Origin: Paludibacteraceae bacterium
GTDB lineage: Bacteria > Bacteroidota > Bacteroidia > Bacteroidales > Paludibacteraceae
Assembly (NCBI GenBank): GCA_017477325.1
Contig: JAFUWV010000008.1
Span: forward strand, 1 to 64,000
Direction: 5' to 3'
Length of the DNA: 64,000 nucleotides
The translations under genes and the position numbers were made by a program. Positions 8,839-17,583 of this stretch are shown one piece after another; within the stretch, counting starts at the first letter, position 1, and every line of letters starts with the position of its first letter. Below the pieces are notes generated by a model, which was not told the origin of the DNA, ran no database searches, and saw nothing but the letters and a program-made list of their open reading frames with translations.

Positions 8839-9144
8839 ATGATAAAGCATATCGTATTCTTCCGCCTCGCTGATACGGCAGAGGGGAAAACCAAAGCAGA
8901 AAACGCTCAGATAATCAAAGCAGGTCTTGAGAATCTCATTAACCTGGTGCCGTGTCTCAGGCAGATAGAGGTGGGCATAAACATACCCTACGCTCCCGCC
9001 ACAGACTATGACCTCGTCTTAACCTGTCTCTTCGACACTTGGCAGGACCTAAATACCTATGCCACACACCCGGAGCACCTGAAAGTGGCTGCATACATAG
9101 GCAAATGCAAGACCTCACGTGCCGCCTGCGACTACGAACTTTAA
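8839..9144 (+). CDS. Dabb-family (stress-responsive alpha/beta barrel) protein
   Basis: This 101-residue protein is of the Dabb family, a dimeric ferredoxin-like alpha/beta barrel. The opening MIKHIVFFRL, the central YDLVLTCLFDTWQDLNTYAT and the HPEHLKVAAYI segment are the usual family hallmarks. Members include stress proteins and small cyclases or oxygenases, but no catalytic residue can be assigned here, so the function is unknown. The protein is cytoplasmic, with no signal peptide. It is separated from nadB by the 8730-8826 repeat and from the pectate lyase by 36 bases. Confidence 0.85.
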   Translation: MIKHIVFFRLADTAEGKTKAENAQIIKAGLENLINLVPCLRQIEVGINIPYAPATDYDLVLTCLFDTWQDLNTYATHPEHLKVAAYIGKCKTSRAACDYEL

Positions 9145-9180
9145 AACTGCTGATCACTAACACTTAATCTGTGCTTTATT

Positions 9181-10965
9181 ATGAGAAAACCCTTATTATT
9201 GATGCTGTCACTGTTCCTTGCTGTCTCCTTCACTGCTGAAGGCGGGTCACTTCAGACTGCCGATGCCAAGTGCGGAGACGGAGCAGGAGGTATGAAATGC
9301 GGTGAGTCGCTCTTGGCTTTCCCCGGAGCAGAAGGTTTCGGTCGGTATGCTACCGGTGGGCGTGGAGGAAAAGTCCTGACAGTCACCTCTCTCGAAGACT
9401 ATACCTCTCAGGAGACTCCCGTCGAGGGCACACTTCGCTGGGCTCTCTCTCAGTATGTGTCAACAGCTGAGATAGAGGGCAAAACCATCACTATTTACGA
9501 GCCCCTTACCATAGTCTTCAATGTCGCAGGCAATATCATTCTCAAAGAAGACCTTAAGGTAAAACGTGACAATCTCACCATTGCAGGGCAGACAGCCCCC
9601 GGCGATGGCATCTGTATCTGTGGCCACTCCATGACCTTCAATGGAGCGACAGGAGGCGAAATGTGGTACTACGGACCACGACGCAAGAACCTTATTGTCC
9701 GCTATCTACGCTTCCGCCCCACCATTCCTGATGACCAAACCTACGTTACCTACGGCACAGATGTGGAGAACTACGAACAAGTCATCTTCGACCATTGTAC
9801 CATGACGTGGGCTAACGAGGAGTGCCTCGCTATCTACGACACCAAATACACTACTGTTCAGTGGTGCATCGCTGCCGAAGGACTCTACCAAGCCAATCAT
9901 AAGAAAGGCACTCGCTCCTATTGCGGTGTTTGGGGAGGGCAGTTTGCCTCCTATCACCACAATCTTATAGCCCACAACGAGAGCCGCAACATACGTTTCA
10001 ATGGTGCTCGTGCACACGACACAGTGGCTGTAGTGGATTTCCGCAACAATGTGATATACAACTGGGGAAGCAATAATTCCGGCTACGGACTCGAGACAGA
10101 GATACAGGTAGAGGGAGTGACGCGCAATGAACTCAACATGGTCGGCAACTACTACAAACATGGTCCGGCAACCAATTATCAGGGCAAAGCTGCTTCTGCC
10201 ACCAACAAAGTCAATCGCCTTGTGCGTATTGACCAGTCTAAGTCAAGTGTCGAAGCAGGCTTTGCAGGGCGGCACTACATCGCGGACAATTATCTTAGCA
10301 ACTATCCTGACATCACCAACGACAACTGGTGGTGCGGAGTTCAGTATAACTCCTACTCTGATACAGCCCTTGCCAAGACCCTCTTCCGGGCAGATGGTAT
10401 GTCTAAAGAAGTCATGCAAATCATGCCGGAGAAACTCGAAACAGCCGAAGAAGCCTACGAACAAGTGCTTGCTTACGTCGGTGCATGTGCTCCTCATCGC
10501 GACTGGCAGGATGCGCGTCTTGTTGCCGAAACGCGTGAAGGCACTGCCTCGGGTAAAGGCTCTAAGGGCTTGGGCGGTATTATCGACGACCCGCAGGCTG
10601 TTGGAGGCTGGCCGCTGCTGCAGGGCGAACCGTACACTGACACCGACCTTGACGGTATTCCCGACTCTTGGGAGACCGCTAACAGTCTCGACCCGAACGA
10701 TGAAACCGATGGTGCAATGATAACAAGCACCGGCTACACCAATCTCGAACTCTATCTCAACTCCATCAAACCCGACTTCACAGAGATGGAGCAAGTGGCA
10801 GACTCCTCATTCATTGAGGTTGAGACTGCAGTAGAAAACATTGGTGAAACCCGGGATTCAGGTTATGAGAAGATATTGCTCAATGGTCAAATATACATTC
10901 GAAGCGGCAACGGCTCAATATACACGCTGATGGGCAGGAAAACAGATATTATTATTGAAGAGTAA
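9181..10965 (+). CDS. Secreted pectate lyase, polysaccharide lyase family 1-like
   Basis: A signal peptide is visible (MRKPLLLMLSLFLAVSFTA). The mature 594-residue protein begins with the Bacteroidetes pectate lyase hallmark AFPGAEGFGRYATGGRGG (46-63), followed by a right-handed beta-helix with ladder-like turns (FDHCTMTWANEE, YHHNLIAHNESRNIRF, DFRNNVIYNWGS). It should cleave polygalacturonate by beta-elimination, in or outside the outer membrane. Near the C-terminus is a thrombospondin-3-like segment (DTDLDGIPDSWE). The last ~30 residues (KILLNGQIYIRSGNG, then YTLMG) form a short tail also found in two other exported proteins of this window. It pairs functionally with the second PL1 lyase at 19532 and with UxaA/UxaB. 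Confidence 0.85.
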   Translation: MRKPLLLMLSLFLAVSFTAEGGSLQTADAKCGDGAGGMKCGESLLAFPGAEGFGRYATGGRGGKVLTVTSLEDYTSQETPVEGTLRWALSQYVSTAEIEGKTITIYEPLTIVFNVAGNIILKEDLKVKRDNLTIAGQTAPGDGICICGHSMTFNGATGGEMWYYGPRRKNLIVRYLRFRPTIPDDQTYVTYGTDVENYEQVIFDHCTMTWANEECLAIYDTKYTTVQWCIAAEGLYQANHKKGTRSYCGVWGGQFASYHHNLIAHNESRNIRFNGARAHDTVAVVDFRNNVIYNWGSNNSGYGLETEIQVEGVTRNELNMVGNYYKHGPATNYQGKAASATNKVNRLVRIDQSKSSVEAGFAGRHYIADNYLSNYPDITNDNWWCGVQYNSYSDTALAKTLFRADGMSKEVMQIMPEKLETAEEAYEQVLAYVGACAPHRDWQDARLVAETREGTASGKGSKGLGGIIDDPQAVGGWPLLQGEPYTDTDLDGIPDSWETANSLDPNDETDGAMITSTGYTNLELYLNSIKPDFTEMEQVADSSFIEVETAVENIGETRDSGYEKILLNGQIYIRSGNGSIYTLMGRKTDIIIEE

Positions 10966-10981
10966 TATAGCCCGACCTATT

Positions 10982-11011
10982 TTTGTATATAAAATATTCT
11001 TTGTAATTTTG
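10982..11011 (+). promoter_or_regulatory. Promoter for the lipoprotein/radical SAM operon
   Basis: TTTG at 10982-10985 and TAATTTTG at 11004-11011 are 18 bases apart, 29 bases before the start codon. It would drive the run of genes up to 16460, in which gaps are all 25 bases or less. Confidence 0.65.
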
Positions 11012-11040
11012 TAGCACAATATAGATATATTGACAGACTT

Positions 11041-11598
11041 ATGAAACAGTTACGCATGACATTTGTCAGCAGAATGAATATGCTGCTTGCAACTATGATA
11101 GCAGCCTTGGGAGTTGTGGGTTGCTCTCACCAGAAGGCTGCTGCCAGACAACAGAAAAAGACTGCCGAAGAAGAGCAGCAGGTGGAAGTGGAAGAATTGC
11201 AGTCAGGCAGTGAGCAGGAGTTAATGGTGTGTATGTATGGTGTGCCACGTGCGCAATACAATATTCAAGGCGTTGTCAAAACTCCCGACGGCAAGCCTCT
11301 TATGCGAAAAGAGATAGTTGTCAGTGTCGCTCGGGAGAAAATCAAGGTAGAGACCGACGAAACAGGTATGTTCAAACTCAACTTCGACGGTTTCCCCGCA
11401 GATGAGATGACAGTGGAGATTGACGGAGAGGCCTACACTGAGAAGATAACTTACGACGGTGAACCCAAAGATGCCTGGGACAGAGGACCTGCAACAATGA
11501 AAGTACAGATAATTCATTCTTCGCAGCAAGTCAATCAGAATATCGAGAGACCCATCATGCTTAAATATGGTGTACCGCCCACAAGACTGAAACAATGA
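11041..11598 (+). CDS. Radical SAM-associated putative lipoprotein
   Basis: The 185-residue protein has a lipobox (LGVVGC, Cys28) after an N-terminal hydrophobic helix. A charged linker (32-60) leads to MYGVPRAQY (65-73) and a carboxypeptidase-regulatory-like (CarboxypepD_reg type) beta domain containing GVVKTPDGKPLMRKEIVVSV and TDETGMFKLNF. A second copy of YGVP lies nine residues from the C-terminus (176-179, in LKYGVPPTRLKQ). This layout, with a radical SAM gene starting on the stop codon (ATGA at 11595), fits the Bacteroidetes rSAM/lipoprotein system recorded in protein family collections, whose function is unknown. The duplicated YGVP motif is a reasonable candidate for the modification site, but that is inference. 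Confidence 0.82.
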   Translation: MKQLRMTFVSRMNMLLATMIAALGVVGCSHQKAAARQQKKTAEEEQQVEVEELQSGSEQELMVCMYGVPRAQYNIQGVVKTPDGKPLMRKEIVVSVAREKIKVETDETGMFKLNFDGFPADEMTVEIDGEAYTEKITYDGEPKDAWDRGPATMKVQIIHSSQQVNQNIERPIMLKYGVPPTRLKQ

Positions 11599-12662
11599 AA
11601 ACAAAACTTCTTATAGCTCTTGAACTGGAGAGGTTGAGGAGAAAGAACTTGAAGACTCTTCACCCGCTGCAGCAACTCTTCTGGGAGAGCACCCTCCGCT
11701 GCAATGTCAGTTGCCGTCATTGCGGTAGCGATTGCCGAAGTGAGGTCACTACGCCTGACATGCCTAAAGAAGATTTCTTGCGTGTCATCGATGAGGAGGT
11801 ACTCCCGCATGTCGACCCGCATCACACCATGATTATCATCTCCGGCGGTGAGCCTACGATGCGTCGTGACTTGGAGGAGGTAGGCAGCGAGTTGCAGAAG
11901 CGTGAGTTTCCGTGGGGAATGGTGACTAACGGGTTGGCACTTACTGAGAGTAGATTCAAGTCTCTGAGAAAAGCTGGACTGCTGTCGATGACAGTGTCTC
12001 TTGACGGCTTCGAGGAGGATCATAACTGGATGCGCGGACACAAACTCTCTTTCCAGAACGCTACTCGTGCCATACGGCTGGCTGCTGCAGACAAGCGTCT
12101 TACCTGGGACGTGGTGACATGCGTCAATCGTAGAAACATAGAGTATCTGCCCGAGTTGAGAGAATATCTGTGGAGCTTGGGTGTAAGGAGTTGGCGCCTC
12201 TTTGGCATCGACCCTATGGGTAGAGCTAAAAATGACCCCGAACTGCTCCTTACCGACGAGCAGTTTACCGGGATGCTTGATTTTATTGTCTCAGAACGTG
12301 AGGCAGGCCGGCATGTGAGTTACAGTTGTGAGGGATTCTTGGCTGACTACGAGGGCAAGGTGCGCGACCACTTGTATCAGTGCGCGGCAGGCATCAGCGT
12401 GGCGTCGATACTGATAGACGGCAGCATCAGTGCTTGCACTTCGATTCGGGGCAAATACTATCAAGGCAATATCTATAAGGACAAGTTCTGGGACGTATGG
12501 GAGAATGGTTTCAAAAACTATCGTGACCGCAGTTGGATGCGTAAGAAGGAGCCCTGCAACGATTGTAAGTTCTTCCGCTACTGCGAGGGTAATGGTATGC
12601 ATCTCCGAGAAGAGAACGGCGACCTCATGGTATGCCACTTGAAAAGGATAGTGAACAGTTAA
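11595..12662 (+). CDS. Radical SAM/SPASM enzyme of the rSAM-lipoprotein system
   Basis: This 355-residue protein has the radical SAM cluster motif CNVSCRHC (Cys36, Cys40, Cys43), a further Cys47, and SGGEP (83-87) for SAM binding. The C-terminal part is SPASM-like, with cysteines at 245, 263, 281, 321, 324, 330 and 347 (including CNDCKFFRYC) that could bind auxiliary [4Fe-4S] clusters. Such enzymes modify ribosomally made peptides or activate partner enzymes. Its start overlaps the lipoprotein stop by four bases, so translation is coupled and the lipoprotein is the obvious candidate substrate. It is followed after 25 bases by glsA. The enzyme assignment is secure; substrate and chemistry are not. 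Confidence 0.88.
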   Translation: MKTKLLIALELERLRRKNLKTLHPLQQLFWESTLRCNVSCRHCGSDCRSEVTTPDMPKEDFLRVIDEEVLPHVDPHHTMIIISGGEPTMRRDLEEVGSELQKREFPWGMVTNGLALTESRFKSLRKAGLLSMTVSLDGFEEDHNWMRGHKLSFQNATRAIRLAAADKRLTWDVVTCVNRRNIEYLPELREYLWSLGVRSWRLFGIDPMGRAKNDPELLLTDEQFTGMLDFIVSEREAGRHVSYSCEGFLADYEGKVRDHLYQCAAGISVASILIDGSISACTSIRGKYYQGNIYKDKFWDVWENGFKNYRDRSWMRKKEPCNDCKFFRYCEGNGMHLREENGDLMVCHLKRIVNS

Positions 12663-12687
12663 GAGCTAATAGTTGGCAATGTAATTT

Positions 12688-13521
12688 ATGCAAGAGCAGA
12701 CTCCTATAAGGCTTGATGTGGAGGCGGTGGTCAGACAGAAGATCGGCAACCGTACTCCGGGCTTTGTTGTCAGTTATCTGAAGCATATCGTACATGAAGA
12801 TACAATCAATAAGTTCTTCCGTGAACACTCCGGCTTGAAAGACTATGATTTTATTCGTGCTGTCTTAGGACCTGATTTGCTGAAAGCGTCAGTCGCAGTG
12901 TCCGGGGCAGAGAATCTCCCTCATGATAGTGCGCCGGTATGCTTTGTGAGTAACCATCCTTTGGGAGGACTTGACGGAATGATATTGGCATTGTATCTGG
13001 GCGAACAGAGAAACTATAATGTGCGAGTGATAGTGAACGAACTGCTGATGTATCTCACTCCGCTGCAAGGAATCTTCGTACCTGTGCATGTGTCAGGCAA
13101 GGGAGGACAGAACCGCGACTATGCGCAGAAGATAGACGACCTGTACACCTCCCGGCATGATATTCTCACTTTCCCTTCGGGCATGTGTTCGAGGAAGATA
13201 GAGGGTAAAGTGCAAGACCCCGAGTGGAAGAAGTCGGTCATACAGAAGTCGGTTCAGCACAAGCGTGACATTGTGCCTATCTATTTTGACGGGCAGAACT
13301 CCGGCTTCTTCTATAATCTTGCTCTCTGGCGTACAAGGCTGGGGATAAAGACCAATATTGAGATGCTGTATCTGGCAGACGAGATGTTCAAAGCTACAGG
13401 CAAACATTTCAGCATAAAGATAGGCAAACCTATTCCTTACACCACTTTTGACCGTTCACGCACACCGCAAGAGTGGGCGCAATGGGTGAGGAATGAAGTA
13501 TATAACATGTCTAAATCATAG
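12688..13521 (+). CDS. glsA: Glycine-lipid O-acyltransferase, PlsC-like
   Basis: This 277-residue acyltransferase of the PlsC superfamily has the catalytic NHPLGGLDG block (His90 and Asp96, with five residues between them as in the bacterial hemolysin-like branch) and a substrate-binding segment at TFPSGMCSRK. No transmembrane segment is obvious. The adjacent gene encodes a GNAT-like N-acyltransferase. This pair corresponds to GlsA and GlsB, which in Bacteroides thetaiotaomicron make N-acyl-3-acyloxyacyl glycine (glycine lipid, the precursor of serine-glycine lipids). GlsA would add the second, ester-linked chain. Only four bases separate it from glsB. The assignment rests on family plus neighbour, so it is good but not proven. 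Confidence 0.78.
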   Translation: MQEQTPIRLDVEAVVRQKIGNRTPGFVVSYLKHIVHEDTINKFFREHSGLKDYDFIRAVLGPDLLKASVAVSGAENLPHDSAPVCFVSNHPLGGLDGMILALYLGEQRNYNVRVIVNELLMYLTPLQGIFVPVHVSGKGGQNRDYAQKIDDLYTSRHDILTFPSGMCSRKIEGKVQDPEWKKSVIQKSVQHKRDIVPIYFDGQNSGFFYNLALWRTRLGIKTNIEMLYLADEMFKATGKHFSIKIGKPIPYTTFDRSRTPQEWAQWVRNEVYNMSKS

Positions 13522-13525
13522 TACG

Positions 13526-14551
13526 ATGAAACCAATCATTGAACCTGTGGAACGTGCTCTTATAAAGAGGGAGTTGACAAAGCAGAATTTTCTTCGTCCT
13601 ACCAACAAGGCAGGTAATGAGATATATGACCTCACTGCTCTGGAGGCACCTAACGTTATGCGTGAGATAGCACGTCTGCGCGAACTCAGTTATCGTGAGA
13701 GCGGAGGCTCGAAAGGGGAGGAAATGGATATTGACGAGATGGACACCATGCCGGTGCCATACCATCAGCTTATTGTCTGGGATCCTGAGAACGAGGAGAT
13801 AGTAGGTGGCTATCGCTACTTGTGGTTGCGAGACTGTACTTTTACAGATAAGGGTCAGCCTTTCATCACTTCTGCACATCTGTTCCGCTATACTGATTAT
13901 TTTATAAAGCACTATTTGCCTATAACCATTGAGTTGGGGCGTGCTTTTGTGCAACCTAAGTATCAGTTGCGTGAGATGGGAATGAAAGCCTTGTTTGCGC
14001 TTGACAATCTATGGGATGGTCTGGGTGCAGTGATGTATAATCACCCTGAGGTGAAGTACTTGATAGGCAAAGTTACCATTTACCCTGCTTACGATTCGCT
14101 GTCACGTGATTTGCTATATGCTTATCTTCGACGCTATTGCTTCGACAGGAAAGGACTGTTTATGCCCTATGAAGCTGTAGATATCAGCTGCGAGGCGCAA
14201 GAGATGGCGGATGAGCTTTTCGAAGGAAGCGACCCGATAAGCAATTTCCATATTTTGCAGAAAGCGGTGCGTGCTCGCGGAACTATTGTACCGCCGATGT
14301 TCTCGGCTTATCTGAATCTTACGCCCAAGCTCCGCTATTTTGGAACATCTAAAGAGCCGACATTCTCAAATGTGTATGATTCAGGCATAATGGTTGCAAT
14401 GGAAGATATATACGAGGACAAGCGCTCAAGGTATATAGGTGCGTATATAGATTATATCAGCAGTTATCTGTCTGCACGTCGCAATCGTAATCGTATTTTG
14501 AAAAAAGAACGTCAAGAGCGTGAACTGCGGGAAAAGTTGAAGAAAGAGTAA
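13526..14551 (+). CDS. glsB: Glycine-lipid N-acyltransferase, GNAT-like
   Basis: This 341-residue member of the OlsB/GlsB-like acyltransferase (hemolysin-type GNAT) family would transfer a 3-hydroxyacyl chain to the amine of glycine, the first step of glycine-lipid synthesis. Visible family segments include REIARLRELSYRESGG, YHQLIVWDPENEEIVGGYRY (GNAT beta core) and the ELGRAFVQPKYQ region. The C-terminus is very basic (RRNRNRILKKERQERELREK), suggesting contact with the inner face of the membrane. The ATG at 13526, four bases after the glsA stop, is preferred over an upstream start inside glsA. Expression is probably coupled with glsA. Confidence 0.8.
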   Translation: MKPIIEPVERALIKRELTKQNFLRPTNKAGNEIYDLTALEAPNVMREIARLRELSYRESGGSKGEEMDIDEMDTMPVPYHQLIVWDPENEEIVGGYRYLWLRDCTFTDKGQPFITSAHLFRYTDYFIKHYLPITIELGRAFVQPKYQLREMGMKALFALDNLWDGLGAVMYNHPEVKYLIGKVTIYPAYDSLSRDLLYAYLRRYCFDRKGLFMPYEAVDISCEAQEMADELFEGSDPISNFHILQKAVRARGTIVPPMFSAYLNLTPKLRYFGTSKEPTFSNVYDSGIMVAMEDIYEDKRSRYIGAYIDYISSYLSARRNRNRILKKERQERELREKLKKE

Positions 14552-14576
14552 TTAATACTTAACATTTAAGAATATT

Positions 14577-15455
14577 ATGCATATCCGTATCGTATCGCCA
14601 TCGTCTGCCATAGACCCTGATTATATTGACGGTGCAAAGCAGGTACTTGAGTCGTGGGGGCACAGAGTCACAATAGCAGCGCATGCCAAAGGCCGCTATG
14701 GTGGCGGTGCAGGCACACCTGAGGAACGTCTTGGTGATCTAAACGAAGCTTTTGCCGATTCAGATGTAGATGCTATTCTATGTTCTCGCGGAGGTTATGG
14801 TCTCGCACAGATTATTGACCAAGTCAAGGTCACACCCAAACTCCTCATCGGGTTTTCCGACATCACTTGCCTGCATTGTCTGCTCGGCTTGCATGGTATT
14901 CCTTCTCTGCATGCTATCATGGCAAAGCACATTTCGCGTCTGCCCGAGCAGAGCCGGCCTGTGCAAGCCCTGCGCGCAGTGCTTGGCGGAGAAGATATCT
15001 CATATCATCTCCCCGTCTCACCTTTCTCCAGAAAAGGCGAAAGTGTGGGTGTGCTGCGAGGAGGCAACCTCTCCGTCTTCTATGGGCTGCAGCGCACTCC
15101 TTACCAAATCATTGATAAAGATAGCATACTCTTCATCGAGGATATCGATGAACAGCAATATCATATCGACCGTATGCTGCAAAACCTGCGCATGAGTGGT
15201 GTCATGCACAATATCAGCGGTTTCATTGTAGGTCAGTTCAGCCAATGTCAAGACGATGAGCGAATGGCATGCACTTTGCAGGAGACCATTCAAAAGGCTT
15301 CAGATAAAGAAGACTACCCTGTGTTGGCTGATTTCCCTGCAGGGCATGTGGACCTTAACTTGCCAATATTTATGAATACCGAATGTAGAATAGAGGTGAA
15401 TGAAAAAGAAGCCGTATTCACACAGAAAAACCCTATAAAACAACTTATAAAATGA
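14577..15455 (+). CDS. ldcA: LD-carboxypeptidase (peptidase family S66)
   Basis: This 292-residue enzyme of the LdcA/MccF family removes the terminal D-alanine from the tetrapeptide of recycled muropeptides. The SRGGYGLAQI turn (70-79) and LIGFSDITCLHCL, containing the probable nucleophile Ser94, are diagnostic. The C-terminal half holds VLRGGNLSVFYGL and AGHVDLNLPIFMN, where the acid and histidine members of the triad are expected. There is no signal peptide, consistent with cytoplasmic murein recycling. It follows glsB by 25 bases and overlaps the next gene by four bases (ATGA at 15452). Confidence 0.9.
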   Translation: MHIRIVSPSSAIDPDYIDGAKQVLESWGHRVTIAAHAKGRYGGGAGTPEERLGDLNEAFADSDVDAILCSRGGYGLAQIIDQVKVTPKLLIGFSDITCLHCLLGLHGIPSLHAIMAKHISRLPEQSRPVQALRAVLGGEDISYHLPVSPFSRKGESVGVLRGGNLSVFYGLQRTPYQIIDKDSILFIEDIDEQQYHIDRMLQNLRMSGVMHNISGFIVGQFSQCQDDERMACTLQETIQKASDKEDYPVLADFPAGHVDLNLPIFMNTECRIEVNEKEAVFTQKNPIKQLIK

Positions 15456-15892
15456 GAAAGACAACAATAATCCTGCTCTTGGCACTTGTTCAGACCGTCT
15501 GCTGCCAGGCGCAAATAAGCAAGATATTGGGCGACTGGTTGACCGTTGACGACAAAACAGGTCAGAACTATGCAGTGGTGAACATATTCAGGGGAGACGA
15601 TGGCAAGTACTATGGGCAGATAACCAAGATGCTTATTCCGGGAACGGAGAAAGAGAAGTGTGTGCTGTGCACCGACGAAGACAAGGACCAACCGATACAA
15701 GGTATGGTGATTATTCGCGGCATGACGGAGAAAGATGGAGCCTTGGTAGGTGGAAAGGTGCTCGACCCTGAGTCAGGCAAGTTCTACTATGGTAAGATAT
15801 CGATAGACAATGGTCGCCTCAAACTCCGTGGCTCACTCGACCGCGCAGGTATTCTCGGAAGAAGCCAGTATTGGAACAGAAAGACAAAATAA
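15452..15892 (+). CDS. DUF2147 family exported protein
   Basis: This 146-residue protein has a signal peptide (MRKTTIILLLALVQTVCCQA) and a DUF2147 domain. Characteristic segments are ILGDWLTVDDKTG near the start of the mature protein, YYGQITKMLIPG and MVIIRGMTEKDGALVGGKVLDPESGKFYYG. The domain is a lipocalin-like beta barrel of unknown ligand. It starts inside the stop of ldcA, so the two are translationally coupled. A Cys pair (KCVLC) is present in the middle. The protein is probably periplasmic; its role is unknown. Confidence 0.85.
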   Translation: MRKTTIILLLALVQTVCCQAQISKILGDWLTVDDKTGQNYAVVNIFRGDDGKYYGQITKMLIPGTEKEKCVLCTDEDKDQPIQGMVIIRGMTEKDGALVGGKVLDPESGKFYYGKISIDNGRLKLRGSLDRAGILGRSQYWNRKTK

Positions 15893-15908
15893 CATGTTTA
15901 TAGCAGTT

Positions 15909-16460
15909 ATGAAAAAGTTTCGTTACACTATTTTACTCGTCTTTGTGCTGTTTGTCTCATGTATAAACGAGCAGCCGACAGGAGGTGCTGATCTTCATGT
16001 GGGAGACAGCCTGCCGGTATTTGAGGTGGTGATGAATGATGGCAGCGCCGTAAACAACGCTACTCTTCAAGGTGTACCTGCCCTTATAGTCTTTTTCAAT
16101 ACCGGTTGCCCTGATTGCAGACAAGAGTTACCTGTGATTGAACAGTTCTATTTGCTTCAGGAGCAGGCTAAAAAGCAGATGCCTTCTTTTGAAGATGCAA
16201 GCGGAAGGCGTGTAGAAGGCGAGTCTGTCAAGGTGGTTTGTATCTCTCGTGAACAAACGGAAGAGGAGGTGGCAGCATATTGGTATGCCAAGGGTTTTAC
16301 GATGCTCTATTCGGCACAGTCAGACCGCAGTGTGTATGAGTTGTTTGCTCAGTCAAGAATCCCCAGAGTCTATGCTGTCAATGAAAAAGGTATCATTATT
16401 GCCATGTGGGACGATACCGACATGCCTACTCTGGAAGACTTGCAGAAAGCTTTTCAGTAA
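15909..16460 (+). CDS. TlpA-like thioredoxin-fold lipoprotein
   Basis: The 183-residue protein starts with MKKFRYTILLVFVLFVSC, a lipoprotein signal with Cys18 as the likely acylated residue. A thioredoxin fold follows with the active site FFNTGCPDCRQELP (CPDC) and a VCISREQ segment, then the cis-Pro region SRIPRVYAV. It should act as a periplasmic or membrane-bound thiol-disulfide reductase/oxidase of the TlpA/ResA type. The ATG at 15909 fits the signal peptide; an ATG at 15894 would add only MFIAV. It is the last gene of the co-directional run that begins at 11041 and is followed by a strong terminator. Confidence 0.82.
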   Translation: MKKFRYTILLVFVLFVSCINEQPTGGADLHVGDSLPVFEVVMNDGSAVNNATLQGVPALIVFFNTGCPDCRQELPVIEQFYLLQEQAKKQMPSFEDASGRRVEGESVKVVCISREQTEEEVAAYWYAKGFTMLYSAQSDRSVYELFAQSRIPRVYAVNEKGIIIAMWDDTDMPTLEDLQKAFQ

Positions 16461-16507
16461 TATCTTCTAAAGAAACATCTGTATAATACAGGTGGTGTTG
16501 ATACATA

Positions 16508-16543
16508 AAAATATAGACCGGATACACATCCGGTCTATATTTT
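16508..16543. terminator. Bidirectional terminator
   Basis: A 16-bp perfect stem (aaaatatagaccggat / atccggtctatatttt) with loop acac lies between the TlpA-like gene (+) and mdh (-), ending in T-rich sequence on both strands. Confidence 0.92.
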
Positions 16544-16577
16544 ATATTCACTTCCCGTCATGGGAAGTTGTAACATC

Positions 16578-17519
16578 TTAGAGTACGTTGAGGTCCTTAA
16601 GTACGGCGGTTGTCTTGCGTACTGCAGCCTCTGATGCTTTCAGTTTCTCGCGCTCGGCGTCAGAGATGTTGAGTTCAAGAATCTTCTCGATACCATTCTT
16701 GCCGATGATGCAAGGTACACCGATGGTGATATCGTGCATGCCGTACTCGCCTTCAAGAGCAGCGGAGCAAGGAATCATCTTCTTCTGGTCTTTGATGATA
16801 GCCTCTGCTACAGATGATGCAGCAGCACCCGGAGCCATCCAAGCACTTGTGCCGAGCAGGCCTGTAAGTGTGGCACCGCCAACCATAGTGTTCTTTACAA
16901 CTTGCTCAATCTCTTCGTCGCTAAGGAACTCACTTACATTGATGCCTTTGTAAGTGGTGTATGAGGTAAGAGGAATCATAGTTGTGTCACCATGACCGCC
17001 TATTACGAAGCCGTCAACATCGTTAGCATTGCAGTGGAGAGCTTGGCTCAGGAAATATTTCAGACGAGCCGAGTCCAGAGCACCACCCATACCGATGACA
17101 CGGTTGCGAGGCAGACCCAGTGCGTGCAGTGTAAGATATGCCATTGTGTCCATAGGGTTGCTGACAACGATAAGAATAGCATCAGGTGAGTATTTAAGTA
17201 CTTGAGTGGCAACGCTCTTTACTATACCTGCGTTTACACCTATGAGTTCCTCGCGTGTCATGCCCGGCTTACGGGGAATACCTGAGGTTATAATAACTAC
17301 ATTGGAGCCTGCAGTTTGGCTGTAGTCGTTAGTTACACCCTTAACTACGGTATCAAAGCCCATCAGTTGGGCTGTTTGCATAATGTCCATAGCCTTGCCT
17401 TCTGCAAGACCTTCCTTGATGTCGATAAGACATACTTCGTTGGCTACTTCGTTCACTGCCAACACGTTCGCGCACGTAGCACCTACGTTACCTGCGCCTA
17501 CAACGGTTACTTTTGACAT
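16578..17519 (-). CDS. mdh: Malate dehydrogenase (NAD)
   Basis: This 313-residue LDH-type malate dehydrogenase interconverts malate and oxaloacetate. The NAD-binding VTVVGAGNVGATCA lies at 4-17; ITSGIPRKPGMTREEL carries substrate-binding arginines, VVSNPMDTM lines the active site, and VIGGHGDTTMIP carries the catalytic His. The start is taken at ATG 17519, which gives the normal N-terminus MSKVTVVG; the 20 extra in-frame residues upstream are AT-rich leader. In Bacteroidales it serves the reductive fumarate branch. A TAACTTTG -7 element on the minus strand at 17591-17584 probably belongs to its promoter. Confidence 0.95.
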   Translation of the reverse strand: MSKVTVVGAGNVGATCANVLAVNEVANEVCLIDIKEGLAEGKAMDIMQTAQLMGFDTVVKGVTNDYSQTAGSNVVIITSGIPRKPGMTREELIGVNAGIVKSVATQVLKYSPDAILIVVSNPMDTMAYLTLHALGLPRNRVIGMGGALDSARLKYFLSQALHCNANDVDGFVIGGHGDTTMIPLTSYTTYKGINVSEFLSDEEIEQVVKNTMVGGATLTGLLGTSAWMAPGAAASSVAEAIIKDQKKMIPCSAALEGEYGMHDITIGVPCIIGKNGIEKILELNISDAEREKLKASEAAVRKTTAVLKDLNVL

Positions 17520-17583
17520 AATTGTATATTTTTTAGTTTTTAGTGTTTGGCTTTTGTTTTTAGTTTGTGATGTATTCACCCTG

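Noticed and set aside
17520..17579. Longer N-terminus for malate dehydrogenase
   Set aside because: The 20 extra residues are low complexity and not part of the enzyme family; the ATG at 17519 gives the standard start.
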